Shown here: positions 47,717-56,428 of the stretch, piece after piece
Position numbering within the stretch: position 1 is the stretch's first letter
Layout of the letters: the number at the start of each line of letters is the position of its first letter
From: CAZODA01 sp964578485
GTDB taxonomy: Bacteria > Bacteroidota > Bacteroidia > Bacteroidales > Marinilabiliaceae
Direction: 5' to 3'
Assembly (NCBI GenBank): GCA_964578485.1
Contig: CAZODA010000002.1
Location: 62,001-126,000, forward strand
DNA length: 64,000 bases
Position numbers and translations under genes: made by a program
Notes under the pieces: model-generated
Seen by the model: only the letters and a program-made list of their open reading frames with translations
Told to the model about the DNA's origin: nothing
Databases searched by the model: none

Positions 47717-48865
47717 TCAACCTGTTTGTTGTATATCTTGTGATTTTTCAATTATATTTATTAAAGGGCGAAAATTATTACGTATAACAGGCCAAGATTC
47801 TTGATGTTTATTAAGAAGAGTCATTATTCGAGAGCTGTTTTTTCGTAATGCATCACTTATGGCAGGTGCAGTAATAGGCCGTTCAAGTGATTTTCCCACT
47901 GCAACACTGGTAATATCATCGCCACGATCATTTAAACCTTGGGCGGCTCTCTCGAGTTTATCCAATAAGGCCCTTGTCTTGGCTATTTTACTCTTTGGTG
48001 GAGAAGGAGCATCAGTTTTTGATTTTCTTGTTCTAAGAACTTCACCATCATCTATTACTATAAAATTTTCCTCTATAAATATCTCATCCTTGGAAGTTTT
48101 GTTAAAATTCAACATTAATGAAAATTGTGCAGCATCAGAAAGTATTTGCTTAGCTCTTTTATAATCAGAAATAGAAGCTAATTTTACCAAAGCACCTTCA
48201 GTCAAAGAAATCCGTGGGTGAGAGGCAGCCCTTATTTTATCCAAAAAATCGCAAGCCCATCCTCGAAGCCAGTCTCTATGCTTATTGTTATTTTTGCTCT
48301 CCAATTTATTATCCTCAACCACCTTCCTGGTTAAATCTGTAAACCTATTAATACTTTGTGTTAATTCATGATTGGACTGATAATAAAAACGAGCAAAACG
48401 ATAAACAATTGAAGCTATTAATGCCTTTCTTGAAGTATCTAAGACACCACGTAAACTGCTGACACCGAAATTACTTTGATCCTCCCTGAAAAAAAGATAA
48501 AAACAATCAATACGCTCAGCATCTCTGCGTATTCTTAAAGATAAAACTACATGATGATATTCGGAAAATATATGTAACTGACCATCAGATTCATTGATAT
48601 GTTCAAAAGGAATTTGTTCTTTATGTAACCATATATAGCCGGGCTTTTCGCTAAAAACCTTTTTTATCCTACTCTCATTACCTGTAATTATTAAGGAACG
48701 CAAATGATATTCTTGCCCGGATTTAATATATTCCTTACCATTTACCGATCCATCAAGTCCCTCAAAAAGAACAACAACCCGGTCAATACCGGGGAAAATT
48801 TCCTGCCAGGCCTTTAATAAAGACCGGCGTGAATTGAATCTTTGACTTGGAATTGAAATGGACAT
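47717..48865 (-). CDS. hypothetical protein, possibly a regulator
   Basis: A 382-aa protein I do not recognise. The N-terminal ~150 residues look like a compact alpha/beta sensor-like domain (VVVLFEGLDGSVNGKEYI, HLRSLIITGNES, HHVVLSLRIRRDAERIDCFYL). A segment at about 219-255 (HPRISLTEGALVKLASISDY and the ILSDA helix) faintly resembles the lid of sigma-54 activators without the ATPase core. A basic linker and a helical tail follow. It stands alone on the minus strand, with a palindrome-rich upstream region that may be its own operator. A transcription-related role is only a guess. Confidence 0.55.
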   Translation of the reverse strand: MSISIPSQRFNSRRSLLKAWQEIFPGIDRVVVLFEGLDGSVNGKEYIKSGQEYHLRSLIITGNESRIKKVFSEKPGYIWLHKEQIPFEHINESDGQLHIFSEYHHVVLSLRIRRDAERIDCFYLFFREDQSNFGVSSLRGVLDTSRKALIASIVYRFARFYYQSNHELTQSINRFTDLTRKVVEDNKLESKNNNKHRDWLRGWACDFLDKIRAASHPRISLTEGALVKLASISDYKRAKQILSDAAQFSLMLNFNKTSKDEIFIEENFIVIDDGEVLRTRKSKTDAPSPPKSKIAKTRALLDKLERAAQGLNDRGDDITSVAVGKSLERPITAPAISDALRKNSSRIMTLLNKHQESWPVIRNNFRPLINIIEKSQDIQQTG

Positions 48866-49446
48866 TAATAATTAATTTCAATAAAAATAGGATTCATGAG
48901 TGAGTTAAGCAAATTTTTAAGTGTGAATTTAAGTACACACTTAAGCTTAAATTTAAGCATACAAAAGAAATCTAAAGAGTTTAATATAAACTCAAATAGC
49001 AAACAATGCCGTAGAGACGTGCGATTACTGACATTAATAACTGTTAGTTGATGACAGATCAATCCTTATCCTTCACTGATAATTCACATTTTAAAACTCA
49101 CATTTCTTTTGTAAACATCAAGAAAGCATTAGATATATTTCCATTATTTTTCCTTGTTACATTTGTAACCTTAGGGAGAATTGTTGCTAAGATTTATTGT
49201 TGACAAATGTAAATACCGGCAAGTTTTCTTATAATTTATATATAATATCAAGTACTGATAATCTTTTAGTTTTTATGTATATTCGTCTTTTTAAAAAATA
49301 GTTGCGAATTTCATCTCATTTGTAGCTTGTTTTATTCCTTTAGCATAAAGGAGGGATACGCAAGTCGTTGATTAGCATCATTATATCTATTTTATATTTG
49401 TTTTTATGACTATCTATAACATACAACCACTATTTTAAAGCATAGT
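48866..49446. promoter_or_regulatory. divergent intergenic region with inverted repeats and TACATTTG motifs
   Basis: 581 nt between divergent genes. Directly upstream of the minus-strand gene is TAAGTGTG..CACACTTA (arms 48918-48925 and 48936-48943), next to the palindrome TTAAGCTTAA (48941-48950) and more TTTAAG repeats, as in an operator cluster. A diverged GTAGAGACG repeat copy is at 49012-49020. The perfect palindrome GTTACATTTGTAAC is at 49156-49169, and a minus-strand TACATTTG at 49204-49211; both match the -7 box. Confidence 0.5.
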
Positions 49447-50613
49447 ATGAAGCTCCATAGAAAATACTGCATTCTCCTCCTCTTTGTTATGTTAAATAGC
49501 ATGGGGGATTTATTTAGCCAATTATCTGAAGAATCATCCATCAGTATTTTAACCTGTGCACCGGGTGATGAATTATACAGTATATTTGGACATACAGCTT
49601 TACGAGTAAAAGATCCATCAAAAGAAATTGATTACATTTTTAATTATGGTACTTTTAATTTCAACACCCCAAATTTTTATTTAAAATTTATAAGGGGACA
49701 ACTCAATTATATGTTATCTGTTTCCACTTTCGAACACTTTATGTATGAATATAAATCTTCACGACGAAATGTATGGGAGCAGGAATTAGAACTTACAATG
49801 AGAGAAAAAAATGTTTTATTTCAATCATTATTAATCAATGCACAGCCTGAGAATAAATATTATCACTATCATTTTTTCTTCGACAATTGTGCTACGAGAG
49901 TTAGAGATAAGGCTGTGGAGTTTATTGATACCGGTGTTGATTTTGGTGGATTAACACTTCCTGAGAGCTTTTCTTTCAGGGATGCAATATCATATTATTT
50001 AAAAGAAAAGCCATGGACAAAATTAGGTTTGGATTTGATCTTAGGACAACCTACGGATGATATTTTAAATGATATAAGTATTCAATTTTTGCCTGATTAT
50101 TTAATGTGGCAATTTGAAAAAGCAATAATTAAAAGTAATAATTCACCATTAGTTAAAGAAACGATTATAATAGCAGAATTTGAAGCCACTAAGGCAAGCC
50201 GCAATGTTCCTCCGGTATTTTACTTGTCAATATTTTCAATTGCACTTTTAATTTTATCCTTTATTGAATATAAGTATGCTATCAGTTTTAAATGGATAGA
50301 CCTGCTTATTTTTATCACAACTACCTTAATGGGACTCTTGATATGTTTTTTATGGTTTTTTACTTCCCATACGGTAACCGGTCCAAACTGGCACATACTC
50401 TGGATCAATCCCTTTCATTTAATGCTAATATTTTCACTATTCAAAAAAACATCAAAACTTCAAAGAATTTCTAATTATATAATAGCTGCAGGAATTACCT
50501 TAATGATACCCGGACTGTTTTTATTTCCGCAATATATCCCTATTAGCTTATTACCGATCTTTATTGCATTAGCAATCCGTATAGTATTTTTTACAACACA
50601 TAAAATCAAATAA
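49447..50613 (+). CDS. DUF4105/Lnb-type membrane protein (lipoprotein N-acyltransferase-like)
   Basis: A 388-aa protein with a signal segment and an N-terminal periplasmic domain of the DUF4105 family, now also called Lnb_N after the Bacteroides lipoprotein N-acyltransferase Lnb. Candidate catalytic residues are visible: His in FGHTALRVKD (about 54) and Cys in FFFDNCATRVRD (about 147), with HYHFFFDNC around it. The C-terminal part has about four or five membrane helices (about 255-385). If it is Lnb, it would complete lipoprotein maturation started by Lgt, which is also in this window. The family call is good; the enzyme role is transferred by homology. Confidence 0.75.
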   Translation: MKLHRKYCILLLFVMLNSMGDLFSQLSEESSISILTCAPGDELYSIFGHTALRVKDPSKEIDYIFNYGTFNFNTPNFYLKFIRGQLNYMLSVSTFEHFMYEYKSSRRNVWEQELELTMREKNVLFQSLLINAQPENKYYHYHFFFDNCATRVRDKAVEFIDTGVDFGGLTLPESFSFRDAISYYLKEKPWTKLGLDLILGQPTDDILNDISIQFLPDYLMWQFEKAIIKSNNSPLVKETIIIAEFEATKASRNVPPVFYLSIFSIALLILSFIEYKYAISFKWIDLLIFITTTLMGLLICFLWFFTSHTVTGPNWHILWINPFHLMLIFSLFKKTSKLQRISNYIIAAGITLMIPGLFLFPQYIPISLLPIFIALAIRIVFFTTHKIK

Positions 50614-50647
50614 ACAGATTTAATGCAACTATTTTATTTTTTTTACG

Positions 50648-50655
50648 TATTTTTG
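50648..50655 (+). promoter_or_regulatory. -7 promoter box of the serine hydrolase gene (TATTTTTG)
   Basis: An exact TAnnTTTG match 33 nt before the ATG. A second match, TACTTTTG, lies at 50673-50680, but is so close to the ATG (50688) that its transcript would be leaderless. Confidence 0.45.
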
Positions 50656-50687
50656 TTTATTGATCTCCAGAATACTTTTGTGATAAA

Positions 50688-51983
50688 ATGTTAGTAAAGA
50701 GCAAACTATCTTATATAATTTTAGGTTTTATTTTAGGGATGGGGCTAAGGTATACTTTAGGTCCTTCTATTCAAACATTCGGAACCGATCAAACACCACC
50801 ATATCCGGTAACTTCCTCTGTCATTGTACCTTCGACACTATCAAATAAAGTTGAATTTGAAGTTATTGATAAAAATGTTAAACGCTTTATAAATAATTGG
50901 GAAATCGCAGGAGCCTCAGTTGCAATAGCCAAAGATGGGCGATTGGTATTTGCCAAGGGATATGGATATGCCGATAGAGAAAATCAAATTAAAATAGAAC
51001 CACATCATCTATTCAGAACAGCCAGTATTTCAAAACTTATAACAGCTGTTGGAATAATGAAACTTATAGAAGATGGGCTATTATCATTAGATGATAATGT
51101 TTTTGGTGAAGATGGGATTTTAAACTTTGCACCATATAACAATTATTTAGATAAAAGAGTTGAACAAATAAAAATACTTCATTTGTTGAACCATTCGGGA
51201 GGATGGACAAGCCGTTGGGGTGATCCAATGTTTATGCCAGCAGTAATTGCTCGTGATTTAAATAAGGAACTACCTGTTAATGATGAAGATATCATCAGTT
51301 TTATGCTAAACAGGAGACTTCATTTCAATCCCGGAACAATGTCTGTTTATTCTAATTTAGGCTATGTAATTCTTGGTAAAGTAATAGAAAGCCTAAGTGG
51401 AACAGACTATGAATCATATATTAAAACAACAGTATTTTATCCGCTCGGAATCTTTAATATGCAGTTAGGCGATAGTTTTGATGAAGACAGAGCCGATCTG
51501 GAAGTTAAATATTATGAATGTGCCGACAGCAATATGGTTGACGATTATTTGGGATTGGGGAAAAAGGTTTTTGCATCCTGTGGTGGTAACGATATACGAA
51601 CACTTGGCGCAGCAGGTGGCTGGATAGGATCGGCAACAGATATATTGAAGTTTTTACTCGCCATAGATGGCATGCCATATCCACAAGACATACTATCAAA
51701 AGAAAGTATTGATATTATGACAACACCGATTGATGCAGGTTTTGATCCACTTGGATGGAGAGCTGTTAATTCACAACGATGGTATAGAACCGGAACTTTG
51801 TCGGGAACCTCAACCTTTATGGCACGGAAACAAGATGGATTTTCCTATGTTGTACTTTGTAACAGCAGTACATGGAAAGGTCCAATGCTAGCTACAAATA
51901 TCAGAGAACTAATAGAAAAATCCATTTCGAAAATTACAGATTGGCATGATGTTGATTTGTTTGACTTAAGTATGGATCTTTAA
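50688..51983 (+). CDS. class C beta-lactamase-like serine hydrolase
   Basis: A 431-aa enzyme of the penicillin-binding/beta-lactamase class C fold, expected to act on a D-amino acid peptide, ester or similar substrate in the periplasm. An N-terminal hydrophobic anchor (LSYIILGFILGMGLRYTL) is present. Motifs: SxxK in FRTASISKLITAVG (about 108-111), YxN in YSNLGYVILG (about 223), and the KTG-like RTGTLSGT (about 366). Many members are esterases or peptidases and not drug-degrading enzymes, so resistance should not be assumed. It is 74 nt after the DUF4105 gene, but has its own promoter-like box. Confidence 0.85.
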   Translation: MLVKSKLSYIILGFILGMGLRYTLGPSIQTFGTDQTPPYPVTSSVIVPSTLSNKVEFEVIDKNVKRFINNWEIAGASVAIAKDGRLVFAKGYGYADRENQIKIEPHHLFRTASISKLITAVGIMKLIEDGLLSLDDNVFGEDGILNFAPYNNYLDKRVEQIKILHLLNHSGGWTSRWGDPMFMPAVIARDLNKELPVNDEDIISFMLNRRLHFNPGTMSVYSNLGYVILGKVIESLSGTDYESYIKTTVFYPLGIFNMQLGDSFDEDRADLEVKYYECADSNMVDDYLGLGKKVFASCGGNDIRTLGAAGGWIGSATDILKFLLAIDGMPYPQDILSKESIDIMTTPIDAGFDPLGWRAVNSQRWYRTGTLSGTSTFMARKQDGFSYVVLCNSSTWKGPMLATNIRELIEKSISKITDWHDVDLFDLSMDL

Positions 51984-52173
51984 ACAAACTACTTTAAAAG
52001 AAATTTAATAGTTCTTAATTCCTTATCACTATACTAATATAAGCTTCATAATTAAAGTATTAGATCACATGATTCTTATATATTTCTAATAATCACACTA
52101 ACAAAGCTTATAATGTTTCCAAACATGGTTGTCTTATAATTGGTATTATGATAAATAGGATATATATAAAGAA

Positions 52174-52199
52174 ACCGGACTTTTTAAGCCCGGTCCTTT
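52174..52199. terminator. terminator between convergent genes
   Basis: A 21-nt hairpin (52174-52194) with 9-nt arms ACCGGACTT and AAGCCCGGT, one mismatch and a 3-nt loop. It is flanked by A/T-rich ends and lies between the hydrolase and TPR genes, so it can serve both strands. Confidence 0.65.
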
Positions 52200-52212
52200 T
52201 CATTAAAATAAA

Positions 52213-53385
52213 TTATTCTTGAACTTCTTTAATTTTACGGTCTATTTCATCATACTCCTCAGTCATTTCAAATCTATAATAAAGATTTCTCAATGTTTCC
52301 ATCACCATTATTTCATCAGGTTTAATTTCATTTGCTCTTTCAATAAAGGGCAATGATTTTCTAAACATTTCTTGAGCTTCATCTCTGGCAATTTCAAATT
52401 CACGGAAATCTTCAATATCATTAGCTTCTATCATCATTTCAGCAGCACGGTTATAATAAATAACACCAAGGTTCAAAGTTGGATCAAAAAAATCGGGATT
52501 ATATTTAATAGCCTCTAAGTATTGCTCTTCTGCTTCTTCAAACTGTTCACTCATATCGTACAGCACTCCTCTGGCATTAAAATATGTAGCATTTTCCGGT
52601 TCTCTTTTAATAGCTTCATCTAAATATCCCAGAGCTTCATCATATTGTTCGGTTTGAAGGTAATAATTAATTAAGGTATTCAAAATGCGCTCATCATCAG
52701 GATATAACTCAAAGCCATTTAACAAATTAGGTCCAATTTTTGTTGAGTCCTTAGTTTCGGTATAAATTTCATGAAGTAACAAAACCGGATCACCCTCTCC
52801 AAAATCAATTTCTATAGCCTCTTTAAAATACTCTTCTGCTACATCATATTTTTTACATCTGCTGGCCGCTAAGCCGGTATAATAGATAAACATAGAATCT
52901 ATTGGAAGATTATCTTCTTTAAATACTGATAATTTATTTAATTCTATGACATTTCTAAATAAATTCATAGCAACCTCATAATTTTCAGAATTAAAAGCAT
53001 CAACTCCTGCATTTTGAAGCTCCGGCATAAAGAAGGTTAATCCCACCTTTATGTCTTTTTGAAAACTTCCTTTACGGCCCAATAATCCTTGTCTATCATC
53101 GTTTTCATCAATTTCATTAGCAGTAAAATAATTATCTACAGCTTCTAAAATTTTATCAAAATCATTTGTTTTATTATATTCTTCAGCTGCAAGTCGAGCT
53201 GATACAATATAAGTTCTTGCCCAACCTTTGGTTTTATCATGTTTAAGAGCATCATTTAACCTGGTTCTCGCTGATTCCAGATCTCCATTATCAAGGAACG
53301 CAGAAGCTGCAGCCACTTTACCCTTTTGCGAATAAGCAATTGTTACTGCAAAAGCTGCGATAAATAGTAATAATAATCGTTTCAT
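52213..53385 (-). CDS. TPR protein downstream of gyrA
   Basis: A 390-aa protein with a signal peptide (MKRLLLLFIAAFAVTIAYSQ) and about eight tetratricopeptide repeats (e.g. FNSENYEVAMNLFRNVIEL, YDEALGYLDEAIKREPENA, FEEAEEQYLEAIKYNPDFF). TPR arrays bind other proteins. The ATG at 53385 is chosen because it begins the signal peptide; an upstream TTG at 53445 would extend into gyrA. The gene starts 56 nt after the gyrA stop codon and probably shares its transcript. A similar but shorter TPR gene is at 63251. Confidence 0.8.
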   Translation of the reverse strand: MKRLLLLFIAAFAVTIAYSQKGKVAAASAFLDNGDLESARTRLNDALKHDKTKGWARTYIVSARLAAEEYNKTNDFDKILEAVDNYFTANEIDENDDRQGLLGRKGSFQKDIKVGLTFFMPELQNAGVDAFNSENYEVAMNLFRNVIELNKLSVFKEDNLPIDSMFIYYTGLAASRCKKYDVAEEYFKEAIEIDFGEGDPVLLLHEIYTETKDSTKIGPNLLNGFELYPDDERILNTLINYYLQTEQYDEALGYLDEAIKREPENATYFNARGVLYDMSEQFEEAEEQYLEAIKYNPDFFDPTLNLGVIYYNRAAEMMIEANDIEDFREFEIARDEAQEMFRKSLPFIERANEIKPDEIMVMETLRNLYYRFEMTEEYDEIDRKIKEVQE

Positions 53386-53441
53386 CCTTATCTGTTTTAA
53401 TATGTTTCTTTTATGCTTCAAAATTAAACTATTTTTATAAA

Positions 53442-56015
53442 TCATTCTTCGTTTTCTTGATTTTTATTCTCTTCTTTATCTGAAGAATCATTTGTCTCAT
53501 CCCCTTCATCTTCTGAAGAAGCAGTTGTCTCATCTACTTCTTCATTATCCACTTCTTCTTCCTCTACATCCTCAGCCATAACTTTTGTAACAGAAGCTAT
53601 TTCATCATTCTTTCTATCCAAGTTTATAAATTTAACTCCTTGGGTTGCCCGTCCTGTGACTCTTACTTGTGTAACACTAACACGAATAGTAATTCCCGAT
53701 TTATTAATAATCATCAGATCATTATCATCAGTCACACTTTTTATCGAAATTAAATTTCCGGTTTTTTCGGAAATACGCATTGTAATAACACCTTTTCCTC
53801 CCCGGTTTGTAATTCTATAATCATCAATTTTAGAACGTTTGCTATAACCTTTTTCAGAGGTTACAAGAATGTCTTCATTCATATCTTTTACACAAACCAT
53901 GCCAACAACTTCATCTGATTCTGAAGCTAAGGTTATTCCCTTCACTCCTTGCCCCGTACGACCGATACTACGAACTGTCGATTCATTAAAGCGTATTGCC
54001 CTACCTGATTTTGTGGCCATTAAAATTTCATTTTGACCATTTGTCAAACGTGCCTCAATAAGCTCATCACCTTCCCGAATAGAAATTGCTATTACACCTG
54101 TTTGGCGTGGTCTGGAATAATCGGCAAGCAAAGATTTTTTTATTATTCCTTTTTTAGTTCCCATCACTATGTAATGAGAATTGGTGAATTCAACATCTTC
54201 ACTAAGTCGCTTAACCCTAATAAAGGCCTTAACAGTATCATCAGGTTCTATATTCAACAGATTCTGTATAGCTCTTCCTTTTGTAGTCCTTGAGCCTTCA
54301 GGAATCTCATAAACTTTAAGCCAAAAGCATTTTCCTTTCTTGGTGAAAAACAGCAAGGTATTATGCATGGAGGCAGGATAAATATGCTCAATAAAATCCT
54401 CTTCTCTTGTACTGCTTCCCCTCGACCCTACCCCTCCTCTATGTTGAGTTTTAAAATCACTTAATGGCGTTCTTTTTATATAGCCCAAATGTGATATAGT
54501 AATTATCATCTCATCATCGGCATAAAAATCCTCAGGATTAATTTCTTCTGATGAATATACAATATCAGTTCTGCGTTCGTCATGATACTTTTCTTTAATT
54601 TCTAAAATTTCCTTTTTGATTATATCCATACGCAGATGTACATGTTCAAGAATTTCCTTAAGGCCTGCAATTTCCTTTAACAATTCATCATATTCATGAC
54701 GCAATTTATCTTGTTCAAGTCCGGTTAATTGACGAAGTCGCATATCAACGATTGCACGCGCCTGTATTTCAGTAAGTTCGAAGCGTTTAATGAGTTCTTC
54801 CCTAGCTTCATCGGGCGTTTGAGCTCCCCTAATTATCTTTATAACTTCATCAATATTGTCACTTGCAATAATCAGTCCTTCAAGTATATGTGCACGCCTT
54901 TCGGCTTGTTCCAACAAAAAGCGAGTGCGTCGCGTAACAACATCATGTCGGTGTTCTACAAAGTATCCAACCAGCTCTTTAAGATTTAAGAGCATGGGGC
55001 GACCTTTAACCAATGCTATATTGTTGATTCCAAAAGATGATTGTAGAGCTGTATATTTATATAAATGATTTAATACCACATTTGCTATTGCATCCCTCTT
55101 TAAATCAATAACAATACGCATTCCATCTCTATCACTTTCATCATTGACATTAGAAATTCCGTCAATTTTTTTATCATTTACGAGGTCTGCAATTTTAATA
55201 ATTAATTCGGCTTTATTTACTAAGTAGGGAATTTCTGTTACTATAATCCTTTCCCTTCCCGAAGAACTTGTTTCAACATCTGTTTTAGCTCTTATAACAA
55301 CTCTTCCCTTTCCTGTGTGATATCCATCTCTAACCCCTTCATAGCCATAGATAGTGCCTCCTGTCGGAAAATCAGGAGCTTTAATAATTTCTATTAATTC
55401 ATCAATTTCAATTTCCGGATTATCAATATAGGCAGTAATGGCATCAACTGTATCAGATAAATTATGTGGTGGCATATTGGTAGCCATACCAACAGCAATC
55501 CCCGAACTTCCATTGAGCAGTAATAGAGGAACTCTCGATGGAAGAACTGTTGGTTCTTGAAGGGAATCGTCGAAATTAAACTGAAAATCAACAGTATCTT
55601 TTTCAATATCTATAAGTGTTTCTTCAGAAAGTCGGTTTAAACGAGCTTCTGTATATCGCATTGCAGCCGGCTGGTCACCATCAACTGAGCCAAAATTTCC
55701 TTGCCCGTCAACAAGTGGATAACGCATAGACCAGTACTGTCCCATCCTAACCATGGCATGATAAACAGAAGAATCACCATGAGGGTGATACTTTCCAAGT
55801 ACTTCTCCAACAATACGGGCTGATTTTTTATATGGTTTACCTGCATTTACTCCTAAATCGTTCATTCCATACAACACTCTCCTATGAACAGGTTTTAAAC
55901 CATCACGAACATCCGGTAAAGCTCTGGAAACTATTACTGACATCGAATAATCGATGTAAGCAGATTTCATTTCCTCTTCAATATTAATCTTTATAATTCT
56001 GTCTCCTTCTATCAT
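53442..56015 (-). CDS. gyrA: DNA gyrase subunit A
   Basis: An 857-aa type II topoisomerase subunit, which cuts and rejoins DNA to introduce negative supercoils with GyrB. Catalytic Tyr in AAMRYTEARL (about 121). The N-terminal breakage-reunion domain is followed by the coiled-coil gate and a C-terminal beta-pinwheel with repeated 'R.G.G..GI.....' motifs (TGQGVKGITL, GGKGVITMRI, TQGVKFINLD) and a GyrA-box-like HRGGVGS. In the quinolone region the sequence is HPHGDSSVYHAMVRM, so His-86 stands where E. coli has Asp-87. The tail is a run of about 45 mostly acidic residues. It diverges from clpC, and its leader carries a terminator-like hairpin. Confidence 0.97.
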   Translation of the reverse strand: MIEGDRIIKINIEEEMKSAYIDYSMSVIVSRALPDVRDGLKPVHRRVLYGMNDLGVNAGKPYKKSARIVGEVLGKYHPHGDSSVYHAMVRMGQYWSMRYPLVDGQGNFGSVDGDQPAAMRYTEARLNRLSEETLIDIEKDTVDFQFNFDDSLQEPTVLPSRVPLLLLNGSSGIAVGMATNMPPHNLSDTVDAITAYIDNPEIEIDELIEIIKAPDFPTGGTIYGYEGVRDGYHTGKGRVVIRAKTDVETSSSGRERIIVTEIPYLVNKAELIIKIADLVNDKKIDGISNVNDESDRDGMRIVIDLKRDAIANVVLNHLYKYTALQSSFGINNIALVKGRPMLLNLKELVGYFVEHRHDVVTRRTRFLLEQAERRAHILEGLIIASDNIDEVIKIIRGAQTPDEAREELIKRFELTEIQARAIVDMRLRQLTGLEQDKLRHEYDELLKEIAGLKEILEHVHLRMDIIKKEILEIKEKYHDERRTDIVYSSEEINPEDFYADDEMIITISHLGYIKRTPLSDFKTQHRGGVGSRGSSTREEDFIEHIYPASMHNTLLFFTKKGKCFWLKVYEIPEGSRTTKGRAIQNLLNIEPDDTVKAFIRVKRLSEDVEFTNSHYIVMGTKKGIIKKSLLADYSRPRQTGVIAISIREGDELIEARLTNGQNEILMATKSGRAIRFNESTVRSIGRTGQGVKGITLASESDEVVGMVCVKDMNEDILVTSEKGYSKRSKIDDYRITNRGGKGVITMRISEKTGNLISIKSVTDDNDLMIINKSGITIRVSVTQVRVTGRATQGVKFINLDRKNDEIASVTKVMAEDVEEEEVDNEEVDETTASSEDEGDETNDSSDKEENKNQENEE

Positions 56016-56428
56016 TGATATTTGTCTTTAGATAAGTCTTTAATCAAAAAAAGGCCTTCTATTACAAGGACCTTTTCAAAACACTAAATTAATCATTATT
56101 CATGGAATTTTAAAATATCCAAGCGCCCTTTTTTATGTACTTATATAAAAAAAATCAATTATTTAATAAATAAATCATACTAAGAGAAGAAGAGTGGAGC
56201 ACTACTATATAACCACCTCAAAACCAAAAAGATAGAATAAAAACTTCATCCAACAAAATTCTTTAAAAAGAAAAGCACTTTTAAAACAAACTTCAATATC
56301 TGTTTGTTACTATATGGTTACAAGAAACAATGTCGTTAATTAATATTTAATTTATTATTTTTGAAGTTTAAGAGTTTTCTGAATTATCTTTGTTTATATC
56401 AATGATTTTTTGAATCGAGGGTTCAATT
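56016..56428. promoter_or_regulatory. gyrA-clpC divergent promoter region
   Basis: A 413-nt AT-rich gap. On the plus strand TTTG (56360-56363), 21 nt, TATCTTTG (56385-56392) forms the clpC promoter, 36 nt before its ATG. On the minus strand TAATTTAG at about 56088-56095 is one mismatch from the -7 box and could start gyrA just before the leader hairpin. No gene was seen. Confidence 0.6.
56046..56076 (-). terminator. terminator-like hairpin in the gyrA leader
   Basis: Read on the minus strand: AAAAGGTCCTT (56076-56066), a 7-nt loop, then AAGGCCTTTT (56058-56049) with one bulged base, followed by a run of seven T. It sits 31 nt before the gyrA start codon and points towards gyrA, where a terminator is unexpected unless it is an attenuator. 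Confidence 0.6.

Noticed and set aside
48865..49062. 65-codon minus-strand ORF upstream of the unknown gene
   Set aside because: It covers the palindromic region and has no signal or family; more likely regulatory DNA.
50688..51983. Beta-lactamase resistance gene
   Set aside because: Only the shared SxxK/YxN fold motifs are visible; most relatives are esterases or peptidases.
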